From NCBI RefSeq assembly GCF_001468465.1, contig NZ_LNSA01000009.1:62001-126000 (forward strand): a stretch of 64,000 nucleotides of DNA, in the 5' to 3' direction. Position 1 is the first letter of the stretch, and the number at the start of each line of letters is the position of its first letter. The translations under genes and the position numbers were made by a program. The DNA comes from Sphingopyxis sp. H115 (lineage in GTDB: Bacteria; Pseudomonadota; Alphaproteobacteria; Sphingomonadales; Sphingomonadaceae). The notes beneath the pieces are model-generated. The model saw nothing but the letters and a program-made list of their open reading frames with translations. It was not told the origin of the DNA and ran no database searches. This document shows, piece after piece, positions 9,070 to 17,789 of the stretch.

Positions 9070-10440
9070 ATGAACGAGCCCAGCCAGGCGACCGCCCAAG
9101 GTGGCGGCCGGTCGACTGCCATGGCGGCTTTTGCTGCGGTAACCGTGCTTTTCTTCGCCTGGGGCTTCATCACCTCGCTGATCGATCCGCTCGTCGCCGC
9201 GGTGAAAGGGATTTTCACGCTGAGCGATGCCGAGGCACAATTATCGGCCTCGGCCTTTTTCATCGCTTATGGCCTGATGTCCTTTCCCGCCGCCGCGCTG
9301 ATCGCGCGTTTCCATTCGGTACCGTCGATCCTGACCGCGTTGTCGACGATGGTCGTCGGCTGCCTCGTGATGCTCGCCGCAGCCAACCTCGCGGTCTATC
9401 CGCTCGTGCTGGCGGGCCTGTTCATCCTCGCGAGCGGTATCACCATCTTGCAGGTCGCAGCGAACCCGCTCGCGGCGGCGCTGGGCGATCCGAAACGCAG
9501 TCATTTCCGGCTGACCTTCAGCCAGACTTTCAACAGCTTCGGCACCTTCCTCGGCCCGCTTATCGGCGCGCATCTGTTCCTCGAAGGCGTCGAAGTCAAA
9601 GAGGGCACGGTGGTCACCGAAGCGGTGCGCGCGCAGGCGCTGGCGGGTATTGACGCCGCCTATTTCTGGATCTGCGGCCTGATCGTCGCGCTGTTGCTCT
9701 TCTTCTGGGTCAGCCGCCGCATCGTCAACGAGGCGGTGCCGCCCGCCCCGATCGGCGCGCGCGCCGGGATGGGCGAGCTGATCCGCGAGGCCTTTTCCTC
9801 GCGTTGGGCGCTACTCGGCGGGCTCGCCATCTTCCTCTATGTCGGCGCCGAGGTCGCGATCGGGACGCAGATGGCACTGTTCCTCAACAGCGATGCGATC
9901 TGGGGCCAGTCCGACGCACCCTTCGGCGTCCCCCTACTCGGCTTGTTCATGGGCAGCGACGGTGTTTCCGGTGTATCGCTGCAGGAAGCGGGTAAGGCGG
10001 TCGCCTTTTACTGGGGGGGCGCGATGGTCGGCCGCGCGATCGGATCGGTCCTGCTCGCCCGCTTTTCGGCGTCGAAACTGCTGGCGATCTTTACCGCCAT
10101 CGCCGCGCTGCTCTGTCTTTATGTCGTCTTAGTAGGCGGGGTGAGTGCAGGCTTCGTCGCGCTGTCGATCGGCCTGTTCAATTCGATCATGTTCCCGGTG
10201 ATCTTCACGCTGACGCTCGAACGTTCGACCGCGCGCGCCGAGGCGACATCGGGGCTGCTGTGCACCGCGATCGTCGGCGGAGCGGTGATCCCCTATTTCA
10301 TTGGCTTGCTGTCAGGCGCGGTCGGATATGCCGCAGCGCTGATCCTGCCGACCGCCTGTTATGTCGCGCTTTGCGTTTTTGCCATCGCCGCCGGACGCGC
10401 GCCGGCGCAGCAGGCGAGCGCAGGCGTGACGGTTCACTGA
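9070..10440 (+). CDS. FucP-family sugar:proton symporter (MFS)
   Basis: The protein is 456 aa with 12 predicted membrane segments. The FucP/glucose-galactose transporter pattern is clear: FFAWGFITSLIDPLVAAVK, ILQVAANPLAAALG and LTFSQTFNSFGTFLGP. These carriers bring monosaccharides (fucose, glucose, galactose) across the inner membrane with protons. The ATG at 9070 follows GAGG. Context (beta-glucan hydrolases, LacI operator O1) suggests that it takes up glucose or a small glucoside released in the periplasm. The MalK-type ATPase gene begins 22 bp downstream and is probably in the same transcript. Confidence 0.88.
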   Translation: MNEPSQATAQGGGRSTAMAAFAAVTVLFFAWGFITSLIDPLVAAVKGIFTLSDAEAQLSASAFFIAYGLMSFPAAALIARFHSVPSILTALSTMVVGCLVMLAAANLAVYPLVLAGLFILASGITILQVAANPLAAALGDPKRSHFRLTFSQTFNSFGTFLGPLIGAHLFLEGVEVKEGTVVTEAVRAQALAGIDAAYFWICGLIVALLLFFWVSRRIVNEAVPPAPIGARAGMGELIREAFSSRWALLGGLAIFLYVGAEVAIGTQMALFLNSDAIWGQSDAPFGVPLLGLFMGSDGVSGVSLQEAGKAVAFYWGGAMVGRAIGSVLLARFSASKLLAIFTAIAALLCLYVVLVGGVSAGFVALSIGLFNSIMFPVIFTLTLERSTARAEATSGLLCTAIVGGAVIPYFIGLLSGAVGYAAALILPTACYVALCVFAIAAGRAPAQQASAGVTVH

Positions 10441-10462
10441 CGGCACCGGGGCCGAGGAGACC

Positions 10463-11545
10463 ATGACCGGACTGTCGATCCGCGACGCGCGCAAGAGCTT
10501 CGGTGCGACCGAAGTCCTGAAAGGTGTGTCGATCGACGTGGCTGACGGCGAATTCACGGTGATCGTCGGCCCGTCGGGGTGCGGCAAATCGACGCTGCTC
10601 CGTTCGGTCGCGGGGCTCGAGGAATTGACGAGCGGCCATATCGTCATCGGTGACCGCGACGTGACCGATCTTGCGCCGTCCGAGCGCGGGATCGCAATGG
10701 TGTTCCAGTCCTACGCGCTCTATCCGCATCTGTCGGTCTACGAAAATATGGCGTTCGGACTGCGCATCGCAAAGGCCGACAAGGACGCGATCGACACGGC
10801 GGTTCGCCGCGCCGCGACGATATTGAATATCGAAGCGCTGCTGGAGCGCAAACCTGCGGCGCTGTCGGGCGGCCAGCGGCAGCGTGTCGCCATCGGTCGC
10901 GCGATCGTGCGGCAACCGCAAATCTTCTTGTTCGACGAGCCGCTGTCGAACCTCGACGCCGACCTGCGGGTGCGGATGCGCTACGAGTTTGCTGAACTCC
11001 ACCGCAAGCTCGGGACGACAACGCTCTATGTCACGCACGATCAAGTCGAGGCGATGACGCTCGCCGACCGGATCGTCCTGTTGCGCGACGGGCGGATCGA
11101 GCAGACCGGATCGCCGCGCGAACTCTACGAACGGCCGGCGAACATCTTTGTCGCACAGTTTCTGGGCACGCCCCGGATGAACATCGTCGCGGCCACCGCC
11201 GCCGAGGACGGCCGCGCGGCGCTGGCCAACGGGCTCCGCATCGCGCTGCCTCCGCTCGCGAAGCCGCTTGCCGTGGGGACACCACTGTCGATCGGTATCC
11301 GCCCCGACGATATCGCGATCGGCGAGGCTCCGGACGCGCTGACCTTCTCCATTCGCTTTATTGAGCGCCTTGGAGGACTGGCGACGGTGCACCTCGGGGG
11401 CCGCGAAGGCGACGTGATGTTGGCGTGCCAACTGCGCGACGACGGGCGTTTCGATGAGGGCGACAGGATCCATGCCACCTTCCCTCCCGCGCTTTTGCAT
11501 CTGTTCGACGCCGACGACCAAAGACTGGGAAAGATAGGGGAATGA
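10463..11545 (+). CDS. Sugar ABC transporter ATP-binding protein (MalK/UgpC/MsmX type)
   Basis: The protein is 360 aa. Walker A GPSGCGKST, Q-loop MVFQSYALYPH, ABC signature LSGGQRQRVAIGRA, Walker B IFLFDEPLSNLDADLR and H-loop TLYVTHDQVEAMT are all intact, and a C-terminal TOBE/MalK regulatory domain (about 235-360) follows. This subfamily powers carbohydrate importers of the CUT1 class. Its membrane and binding-protein partners are encoded 1-4 kb downstream in a different transcription unit, on the far side of the lacI promoter. GAGGAG lies just upstream of the ATG. Confidence 0.93.
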   Translation: MTGLSIRDARKSFGATEVLKGVSIDVADGEFTVIVGPSGCGKSTLLRSVAGLEELTSGHIVIGDRDVTDLAPSERGIAMVFQSYALYPHLSVYENMAFGLRIAKADKDAIDTAVRRAATILNIEALLERKPAALSGGQRQRVAIGRAIVRQPQIFLFDEPLSNLDADLRVRMRYEFAELHRKLGTTTLYVTHDQVEAMTLADRIVLLRDGRIEQTGSPRELYERPANIFVAQFLGTPRMNIVAATAAEDGRAALANGLRIALPPLAKPLAVGTPLSIGIRPDDIAIGEAPDALTFSIRFIERLGGLATVHLGGREGDVMLACQLRDDGRFDEGDRIHATFPPALLHLFDADDQRLGKIGE

Positions 11546-11562
11546 CCTTGCATTTCGCCTGT

Positions 11563-11576
11563 GTAACCGGTTACGC
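11563..11576. promoter_or_regulatory. LacI-type operator O2 (before lacI and the ABC/GH1 operon)
   Basis: TGTAACCGGTTACG contains a perfect 12-bp palindrome, GTAACCGGTTAC. It lies in the 115-bp gap between the ATPase gene and the lacI-type gene, about 85 bp before the latter's start, which implies autoregulation of the regulator together with the operon behind it. It is the most symmetric of the three copies. Confidence 0.78.
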
Positions 11577-11660
11577 TGTGAACGTTTCCGCGCCCGGTAT
11601 TCGGAGGGACGGAGTCGCGAAAGCGACCCGGCGCCATAGGAGGGAAAGAGGCCCAGCGGC

Positions 11661-12677
11661 ATGGCTACATTGAGGGACGTCGCCCGCGAAGCGGGGGTTT
11701 CGGTGGCGACGGCATCGCGAGCGATCAACGGGCTCGGCAATGTCACCGCGCCGACGCGCGCCGCGGTGATGGCGGCAGTGAAAAAGCTGAACTTCGTGCC
11801 CCACAGCGGCGCGCGCAGCCTGACGCGCAAGAAGACCGACACCGTGGGTGTCATCCTGCCCGACCTGTTCGGGGAATTCTTCTCCGAAATCATTCGCGGC
11901 ATCGATCTTGTCGCGCATGAATCGGGCATGCACCTGCTGCTCGGCAACATGCACGGCAGCACGCACGAAACCGCGGCGGCGATCGCCGCCATGCGCGGGC
12001 GCGTCGACGGGCTGCTCGTCATGCCGCCCGATCTCAAGCCCGAACTGCTGTCCGACTATCTTGATCCAACCTTGCCAACGGTGCTGCTCAATTACGACGC
12101 GGGCTCGCTCGACCTGCCGTTCGTCGCGGTCGACAATTATCGCGGCGCCTATGCGATGACCGAGGCGTTGCTGGCGAGCGGCGCGCGGCAGGTCGTCCAT
12201 ATCGCGGGACCCAAGCACAACCGAGACGCGCGCGACCGCCAGCGCGGCTTCGTCGACGCCATGGCGAAGGTGGGCGGCGTCCGCAATCCGGCGATCCTGC
12301 CGGGCGATTTCTCGGAAGAAAGCGGCGCGAAGGCCGCGCGACTGCTCGTGGAGGGACAGCTCCCCGCCGATGCCGTGTTCGCCGCGAACGACCAGATGGC
12401 GGTCGGGCTGATCGCCGGCTTGGCCGAAGCCGGAAAGTCGGTTCCCGACGATATCATGGTCGCGGGCTTCGACGATATTCCGCTCGCGCGGCACCTCAAC
12501 CCCTCGCTGTCGACGATGCAGGTGCATATCGACCGGCTGGGATCGACCGCGATGATGCTGTTGCTGCGCATATTGCGCGGCGAGACGCTCGGCGCCGCAA
12601 GCGCGACGATCCTGACCCCGGCGCTGGTCGCGCGCGGTACCACGGGCGGGGTGGCGTCGGCCCACACACCGGCATGA
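11661..12677 (+). CDS. LacI-family transcriptional regulator of the glycan locus
   Basis: The protein is 338 aa. The N-terminal LacI HTH (TLRDVAREAGVSVATASRAI) and hinge helix (NFVPHSGARSL) are followed by a periplasmic-binding-protein-like sensor domain with VGVILPDLFGEFFSEIIRGI, VAVDNYRGAYAMTEALL and GFDDIPLARHLNPSLS. It should bind CG-centred palindromes as a dimer and release them on binding a sugar. Three matching sites (8994, 11563, 23384) make it the likely controller of the whole cluster. The stop is 17 bp before the binding-protein ATG, so it is first in an operon of seven genes ending at 18658. Confidence 0.92.
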   Translation: MATLRDVAREAGVSVATASRAINGLGNVTAPTRAAVMAAVKKLNFVPHSGARSLTRKKTDTVGVILPDLFGEFFSEIIRGIDLVAHESGMHLLLGNMHGSTHETAAAIAAMRGRVDGLLVMPPDLKPELLSDYLDPTLPTVLLNYDAGSLDLPFVAVDNYRGAYAMTEALLASGARQVVHIAGPKHNRDARDRQRGFVDAMAKVGGVRNPAILPGDFSEESGAKAARLLVEGQLPADAVFAANDQMAVGLIAGLAEAGKSVPDDIMVAGFDDIPLARHLNPSLSTMQVHIDRLGSTAMMLLLRILRGETLGAASATILTPALVARGTTGGVASAHTPA

Positions 12678-12693
12678 CGCCCGCTTGCGCCCG

Positions 12694-13962
12694 ATGCGGT
12701 TGACGCGGCGCCAGTTGACGGGCGCGCTTTCGGCGCTGCCCCTGTTCCCGGTCCTCGCGGGGTGCGGCGCGCGCGCAGACGGAACGCTCACCGTTTGGGC
12801 GATGGGCAATGAAGCCGCGGCGCTGCCCGCGCTGCTCCGGAATATCGACTGGCCCGCAAACGCACCGCCGATTTCGGTGCAACCCCTGCCCTGGACCGCG
12901 GCACACGAGAAATTGCTCACGGGCTTTGCCGGCGGCTCGCTACCGAGCGTCGGGCAGGTCGGCAACAGCTGGATCGCCGAGCTTGCCGCGATCGGCGCGA
13001 TCGCGCCGGTGCCGGCGCATGCCAAGGCGTTGCTGGCTGACCAGTTCGGGGCAGTAATCGACACCAACAGAATCGCAGGCAAGAGCTGGGGCGTACCCTG
13101 GTATGTCGACACGCGGTTGCAATTTTATCGCAAGGACCTGTTCGAACGCGCCGGCTATGCCGGGCCGCCGGCCGACTGGGCGGGATGGAAGGTCGCACTT
13201 CACAAGGTGAAAAAGGTCGCTGGGGACGGCAATTTCGCCCTCCTCTATCCGCTCAACGAATATGAGCAGCTGACGACGCTCGCGCTGTCGGCAGGCGCGC
13301 GGATGTTGCGCGATGACGGCGGACACGGCGCCTTTTCGGAACCCGAGTTCAAGGCCGCGCTCGCCTTCTACAAATCGCTCTTCGACGAAGGGCTCGCGCC
13401 CCGGATATCGATGGCGCAGATATCCAACGTCTGGACCGAATTCGGCCGCGGTTATTTCAGCCTGTTCCTGTCGGGTCCGTGGACGATCGGCGACATGAAG
13501 AGCCGCCTCGCGCCCGAATTGCAGGATGCGTGGGGCACCGCGCCGAACCCCGGTCCCGACGGCATCGGATCGGCGGCCCCCGGCGGGTCGAGCCTCGTCG
13601 TCTTCGCCGACGGCGCGCATAGCGATGCCGCGTGGGATCTGGTCGCGCGGCTGATGGCGCCGGGCGCGCAGCTCGCGCTGCACAAGGCGACGGGCGACTT
13701 GCCCGCGCGGCGCTCGGTGTGGGAGGCGGCCGGGCTGGCGAGCGACCCGGCGGTCGCGCCCTTCCGCACCCAGCTCGAGCATGCGACCGCACTGCCCAAG
13801 GTGCCCGAATGGGAACGCATCGTCACCGAGATGCAGATCGTCGCCGAACGCATGGTGCGCGGCCAATATGGTATCGACGAGGCAGCGAAGGAAATCGACG
13901 TGCGCGCCGACCGGCTGCTCGAAAAGCGGCGCTGGATGCTCGAGAAAGGGCGCGCGCTATGA
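12694..13962 (+). CDS. Sugar ABC transporter substrate-binding lipoprotein
   Basis: The protein is 422 aa from the ATG at 12694 (a TTG at 12685 is also in frame). Arginines and a hydrophobic stretch precede a lipobox (PVLAGC), so it is a membrane-anchored binding protein. The mature part has the type 1 solute-binding fold of the maltose-binding class, with LTVWAMGNEAAALPALL near the start and later SLFLSGPWTIGDMK and a glycine-rich PGGSSLVVFADG segment. It delivers oligosaccharide to the two permeases encoded immediately downstream (4-bp ATGA overlap with the first). The specific sugar cannot be read, but the context points to a glucan oligomer. Confidence 0.88.
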   Translation: MRLTRRQLTGALSALPLFPVLAGCGARADGTLTVWAMGNEAAALPALLRNIDWPANAPPISVQPLPWTAAHEKLLTGFAGGSLPSVGQVGNSWIAELAAIGAIAPVPAHAKALLADQFGAVIDTNRIAGKSWGVPWYVDTRLQFYRKDLFERAGYAGPPADWAGWKVALHKVKKVAGDGNFALLYPLNEYEQLTTLALSAGARMLRDDGGHGAFSEPEFKAALAFYKSLFDEGLAPRISMAQISNVWTEFGRGYFSLFLSGPWTIGDMKSRLAPELQDAWGTAPNPGPDGIGSAAPGGSSLVVFADGAHSDAAWDLVARLMAPGAQLALHKATGDLPARRSVWEAAGLASDPAVAPFRTQLEHATALPKVPEWERIVTEMQIVAERMVRGQYGIDEAAKEIDVRADRLLEKRRWMLEKGRAL

Positions 13963-14855
13963 CCGCCGCTGGCCGGGCGGGCGAAGCGCGCGCGGGCTGG
14001 GCGATGTCGTCGCCCGCGCTCGCGGCGATCCTGCTCTTCTTCGTCCTGCCCGCGCTCGCATCGCTGGCCCTGAGCTTCACCGATTTCGACATTTATGCGC
14101 TCGCCGACATCGGCAACCTGCGCTTCGTTGGCTTCGAGAATTATGAAAGGCTGACCCAGAACCCACTGTTCTGGAAAGCGATGACGAACACATTGATCTT
14201 CGTCGCGGTCGGTACGCCCTTCATCGTCGCGATGTCGCTGTTTGCCGCGATGCTTGTCAATTCACGCTGGCTGAAATGGCGCCCGATATGGCGCGTCGCG
14301 CTGTTCGCCCCCTATGTGACGACGCTCGTCGCAACCGCGGTCGTGTGGCGCTACCTGCTCCACACGCGCTACGGGCTGCTCAACTATCTCCTCTCCTTCT
14401 TCGGCGTGCCGCCGGTCGACTGGCTGGGGAGCCCGACCGCATCGTTGCCCGCGATCCTGATCTTCGTCGGGTGGAAGACCTTCGGCTATAACATGATCAT
14501 CTTCCTCGCCGCGCTCCAGACGGTGCCGCGCGAGCTCGACGAGACGGCGCGGATCGACGGTGCAGGCTGGTTCGCGCGGCTGCGTCACGTCACCCTGCCC
14601 GCGATCGCCCCGACCTTGCTGCTTGTGTCGGTGCTCACCGTCGCGGGCATGTTCCAGCTGTTCGCCGAACCCTATGTGATGACGCAGGGTGGTCCCGCGC
14701 AGTCGACCGTCACCATCCTCTATTTCATGTATGAGGAGGGGTTCAAATGGTGGAACCTCGGGTCAGGCGCGGCGGTCGCTTTCCTGCTCTTCCTCTGCAT
14801 TCTCGCCGTCACGCTGGTGCAATTGACGCTCGCGAAGCGGAGCGGCGCGATATGA
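13959..14855 (+). CDS. Sugar ABC transporter permease (MalF/UgpA type)
   Basis: The protein is 298 aa with about six membrane helices, from AAILLFFVLPALASLAL to the C-terminal AVAFLLFLCILAVTLVQL. The cytoplasmic EAA loop that contacts the ATPase is visible as DETARIDGAGWFARLRHVTLP. The start ATG overlaps the binding-protein stop (ATGA) and the stop overlaps the next permease start in the same way. Together with its neighbour it forms the channel of a CUT1-type importer. Confidence 0.9.
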   Translation: MTAAGRAGEARAGWAMSSPALAAILLFFVLPALASLALSFTDFDIYALADIGNLRFVGFENYERLTQNPLFWKAMTNTLIFVAVGTPFIVAMSLFAAMLVNSRWLKWRPIWRVALFAPYVTTLVATAVVWRYLLHTRYGLLNYLLSFFGVPPVDWLGSPTASLPAILIFVGWKTFGYNMIIFLAALQTVPRELDETARIDGAGWFARLRHVTLPAIAPTLLLVSVLTVAGMFQLFAEPYVMTQGGPAQSTVTILYFMYEEGFKWWNLGSGAAVAFLLFLCILAVTLVQLTLAKRSGAI

Positions 14856-15667
14856 TCCTGCGCCGCTGGTCCGTCACCTTGCTCGCCGCGCTTGTCGCGC
14901 TGCTCACGATCGCGCCCCTCCTTTGGATGGTCTCGGTCAGCTTGATGGCGCGCGGGGAGGCGGCGCAATTTCCGCCGCCGCTGTGGCCTGCAAGCCCGAC
15001 GCTGGAGAATTATCGCGAACTGTTCGGAAACTTCGGCGTCGGGCGCTTCCTCTTCAACAGCATCCTCGTCTCGACGCTCGCGACGGCGCTGGCGCTGCTT
15101 TTCACAATCCCCGCAGGCTATGCCTTTGCCAAGCTGCGCTTCAAGGGCCGCGACGCGATTTTCCGTATGCTCATCGCCGCACTCGTCGTGCCGGGGCAGA
15201 TCGGCATGCTGCCGCTGTTCCTCGAACTCAAGGCGATGGGGCTGGTCAACAGCTACGCCGGCGCGCTAGTGCCTTGGCTCGCGGGCATTTTCGGCATCTT
15301 CCTCGTCCGCCAATATTGCCTGTCGATCCCCGACGAGATGCTCGAGGCGGCGCGTATCGACGGCGCGACCGAAACGCAGATATTGCGCCGCATCGTGCTG
15401 CCGATCCTGACCCCGATCATCGTCACGCTGGCGCTCTATGTCTTCCTGTCGAGCTGGAACGATTTCATGTGGCCGCTGATCATCCTGGCTGATCAGCAGC
15501 TCTACACGCTGCCCGTCGCGCTCGCCGCGAACAGTCGCCAGAATGTGCAGGATTATGAGATCATGATGGCCGGCGCGGTCGTCACCACCCTGCCCGTCCT
15601 CATCCTCTTCCTCGCTCTCCAGCGCTACTATCTGAGCGGGCTCCTCACCGGGAGCGTGAAGGGATGA
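14852..15667 (+). CDS. Sugar ABC transporter permease (MalG/UgpE type)
   Basis: The protein is 271 aa with six membrane helices. It has the family's N-terminal single helix followed by a large periplasmic loop (PPPLWPASPTLENYRELF) and the EAA motif LEAARIDGATETQILRRIVLP. The sequence SSWNDFMWPLIIL is typical of the MalG group. It overlaps its partner permease by 4 bp. The two channel subunits, the upstream binding protein and the ATPase encoded at 10463 make a complete importer. Confidence 0.9.
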   Translation: MILRRWSVTLLAALVALLTIAPLLWMVSVSLMARGEAAQFPPPLWPASPTLENYRELFGNFGVGRFLFNSILVSTLATALALLFTIPAGYAFAKLRFKGRDAIFRMLIAALVVPGQIGMLPLFLELKAMGLVNSYAGALVPWLAGIFGIFLVRQYCLSIPDEMLEAARIDGATETQILRRIVLPILTPIIVTLALYVFLSSWNDFMWPLIILADQQLYTLPVALAANSRQNVQDYEIMMAGAVVTTLPVLILFLALQRYYLSGLLTGSVKG

Positions 15668-15690
15668 GGTGTTCAACCAAGGAAAAACGA

Positions 15691-16446
15691 ATGACATATT
15701 GGACCGCGGCGCTGCTGGGCCTCGCCCTCGCCACCTCTCCCGCCGCCGCAAGGACGACGACGCCCGTGCCGGTCGAAGGCCAGACGCCGCAGCAGCCCGT
15801 TGCGCCGGGCAATTATCCTTACCAGCTGTTCATCCCCAAAGGCTATCTGACCGATACGGCCAAGCAATATCCGCTGCTTATCTTCCTCCACGGCTCAGGC
15901 GAACGCGGCGACGATATCACGAAGGTCAAGGTGCACGGTCCACCGAAGATCGCCGATCGCGATCCCGATTTTCCCTTCCTCACCGTCTCGCCCCTGCTCG
16001 GCTCCGATCAGGACTGGGATATCGACAAGCTCGACGCGCTGGTCGACCGGATCGCGAAGACCTACCGCGTCGACGCCGCGCGTATCTATCTCACCGGGCT
16101 CAGCCGCGGCGGTCACGCGAGCTGGCGCTGGGCGATCGCCGAACCGAAGCGCTTCGCCGCCGTCGCAGCGGTAGCGGGGCGCGGCAATCCGGGCGAGGCG
16201 TGCCGCCTGATGGACCTCCCCGTCTGGGCCTTTCACGGCGACCGCGACGATGTCGTCGTCCCCGAAGGCAGCTTCGCCATGGCGCGCGCGATCCGCGCGT
16301 GCGGCGGGCGCAAGGTCCGCCTGACCATCTACCCCGACCTCGGCCACAATGCCTGGGACCCCGCCTATGATGATTCGGCGCTCTACGCATGGCTGCTCGA
16401 ACAAAAACTTCCCTCTCCCACGGATGGCGACAAGGACAAAAAATGA
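15691..16446 (+). CDS. Secreted alpha/beta hydrolase (esterase/PHB-depolymerase-like)
   Basis: The protein is 251 aa from the ATG at 15691, which has AAGGA 7 nt upstream; an ATG at 15664 overlaps the permease. A signal peptide (ALLGLALATSPAAA) is followed by an alpha/beta-hydrolase domain with oxyanion region LIFLHGSGERGDD, nucleophile elbow GLSRGG (Ser138), the acid in HGDRDDVVVP (Asp186/187) and the catalytic histidine in LGHNAW (His219). Homologues are annotated as prolyl oligopeptidase-family or dienelactone hydrolase-like esterases. In this operon it could remove acyl decorations from a glycan; this is inference. Confidence 0.8.
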   Translation: MTYWTAALLGLALATSPAAARTTTPVPVEGQTPQQPVAPGNYPYQLFIPKGYLTDTAKQYPLLIFLHGSGERGDDITKVKVHGPPKIADRDPDFPFLTVSPLLGSDQDWDIDKLDALVDRIAKTYRVDAARIYLTGLSRGGHASWRWAIAEPKRFAAVAAVAGRGNPGEACRLMDLPVWAFHGDRDDVVVPEGSFAMARAIRACGGRKVRLTIYPDLGHNAWDPAYDDSALYAWLLEQKLPSPTDGDKDKK

Positions 16447-17789
16447 CGCAGACGATTTTCCCCGACGATTTCCTGTGGGGCGCCGCGACTGCCGCCTATC
16501 AGATCGAGGGATCGCCGCTCGCCGATGGTGCGGGTGCAAGCATCTGGCAACGCTTCAGCCACGACCCGCGGCTGATGGCGGCGAAGGGCGACACCGGCGA
16601 TATCGCCTGCGATCATTATAACCGCATGCCCGCCGACGTCGCGCTGATGAAGGAGCTGGGGCTGAAAGCCTATCGCTTCAGCGTAAATTGGGGTCGCGTT
16701 TTACCCGAGGGGATCGGGCGCATCAACGAACCCGGCCTCGGTTTTTACGAGCGGCTCGTCGACGAACTGCTCAAGCATGATATCGAGCCCTTGCTGACGC
16801 TCCATCATTGGGACCTCCCCGCAGCGCTCGACGACAAGGGCGGCTGGCTCAATCGCGACAGTGCAGACTGGTTCGCCGAATATGGCTCGGTGATGTACCG
16901 CCGGCTCGACGGCCGCGTGAAGAAATGGGTGACGCTCAACGAACCCTGGGTGATCACCGATGGCGGCTATCTTCACGGCGCGCTTGCACCCGGACATCGC
17001 AACCTGTTCGAAACCCCGATCGCGAGTCACAATCTGATGCGCGCGCACGGCCGCGCGGTGCAGGTCTATCGCAGCGAAGGCGCGCACGAAATCGGCCTCG
17101 TCGTAAATATCGAGCCCAAATATCCGGCGAGCGACAGCGCCGAGGATGTCGCCGCGACCGCGCGTGCCCACGCCTATATGAACCGCCAATATCTCGATCC
17201 GGCGCTGAAGGGCAGCTACCCTGACGAACTCGCCGAGATATTCGGCGAAGCCTGGCCGCAGTGGCCGGCCGAAGACCTGAAGGACATCTGCCAGCCGCTC
17301 GATTTCATCGGGATCAATTATTACACGCGCAACGTCGTAAAGGCCGACCCGAACCAGTGGCCGGTCGGCGCGTCGCCGGTGCGGCAGAATGCGACGCATA
17401 CGACGACCGACTGGGAAGTCTATCCGCCCGCGCTCACCGACATGCTCGTCTGGTTCCGCGACACCTATGGCGATATCCCCGTCTATATCACCGAAAATGG
17501 CGCCGCCTTCTACGACCCGCCGAAGGCCGGGCCCGACGGGATCGACGATCCGCTCCGCTGCGATTACCTCCGCACCCATATTTCGGCGATCGGCGATGCG
17601 ATCCGCCAGGGCGTCGACGTGCGCGGCTATATGGCGTGGTCGCTGCTCGACAATCTCGAATGGTCGCTGGGTTTCTCGAAGCGCTTCGGAATCGTCCATG
17701 TCGATTATGAGACGCAGGTTCGCACGCCGAAACGCAGCGCGCGCTTCTACAGTCATGTCATCGCGGCGAACGGCGGGAATCTCGGATGA
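16443..17789 (+). CDS. GH1 beta-glucosidase
   Basis: The protein is 448 aa, normal GH1 length, with no signal peptide, so it is cytoplasmic. The start FPDDFLWGAATAAYQIEG is diagnostic. The acid/base glutamate sits in TLNEPW (Glu167) and the nucleophile in YITENGA (Glu351); the substrate-binding YRFSVNWGRVLPEG and the C-terminal WSLLDNLEWSLGF are conserved. It retains stereochemistry and hydrolyses beta-glucosides such as imported disaccharides. It is translationally coupled to the esterase upstream and the EEP protein downstream by ATGA overlaps. Placement after the ABC importer suggests that it splits the imported oligosaccharide. Confidence 0.95.
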   Translation: MTQTIFPDDFLWGAATAAYQIEGSPLADGAGASIWQRFSHDPRLMAAKGDTGDIACDHYNRMPADVALMKELGLKAYRFSVNWGRVLPEGIGRINEPGLGFYERLVDELLKHDIEPLLTLHHWDLPAALDDKGGWLNRDSADWFAEYGSVMYRRLDGRVKKWVTLNEPWVITDGGYLHGALAPGHRNLFETPIASHNLMRAHGRAVQVYRSEGAHEIGLVVNIEPKYPASDSAEDVAATARAHAYMNRQYLDPALKGSYPDELAEIFGEAWPQWPAEDLKDICQPLDFIGINYYTRNVVKADPNQWPVGASPVRQNATHTTTDWEVYPPALTDMLVWFRDTYGDIPVYITENGAAFYDPPKAGPDGIDDPLRCDYLRTHISAIGDAIRQGVDVRGYMAWSLLDNLEWSLGFSKRFGIVHVDYETQVRTPKRSARFYSHVIAANGGNLG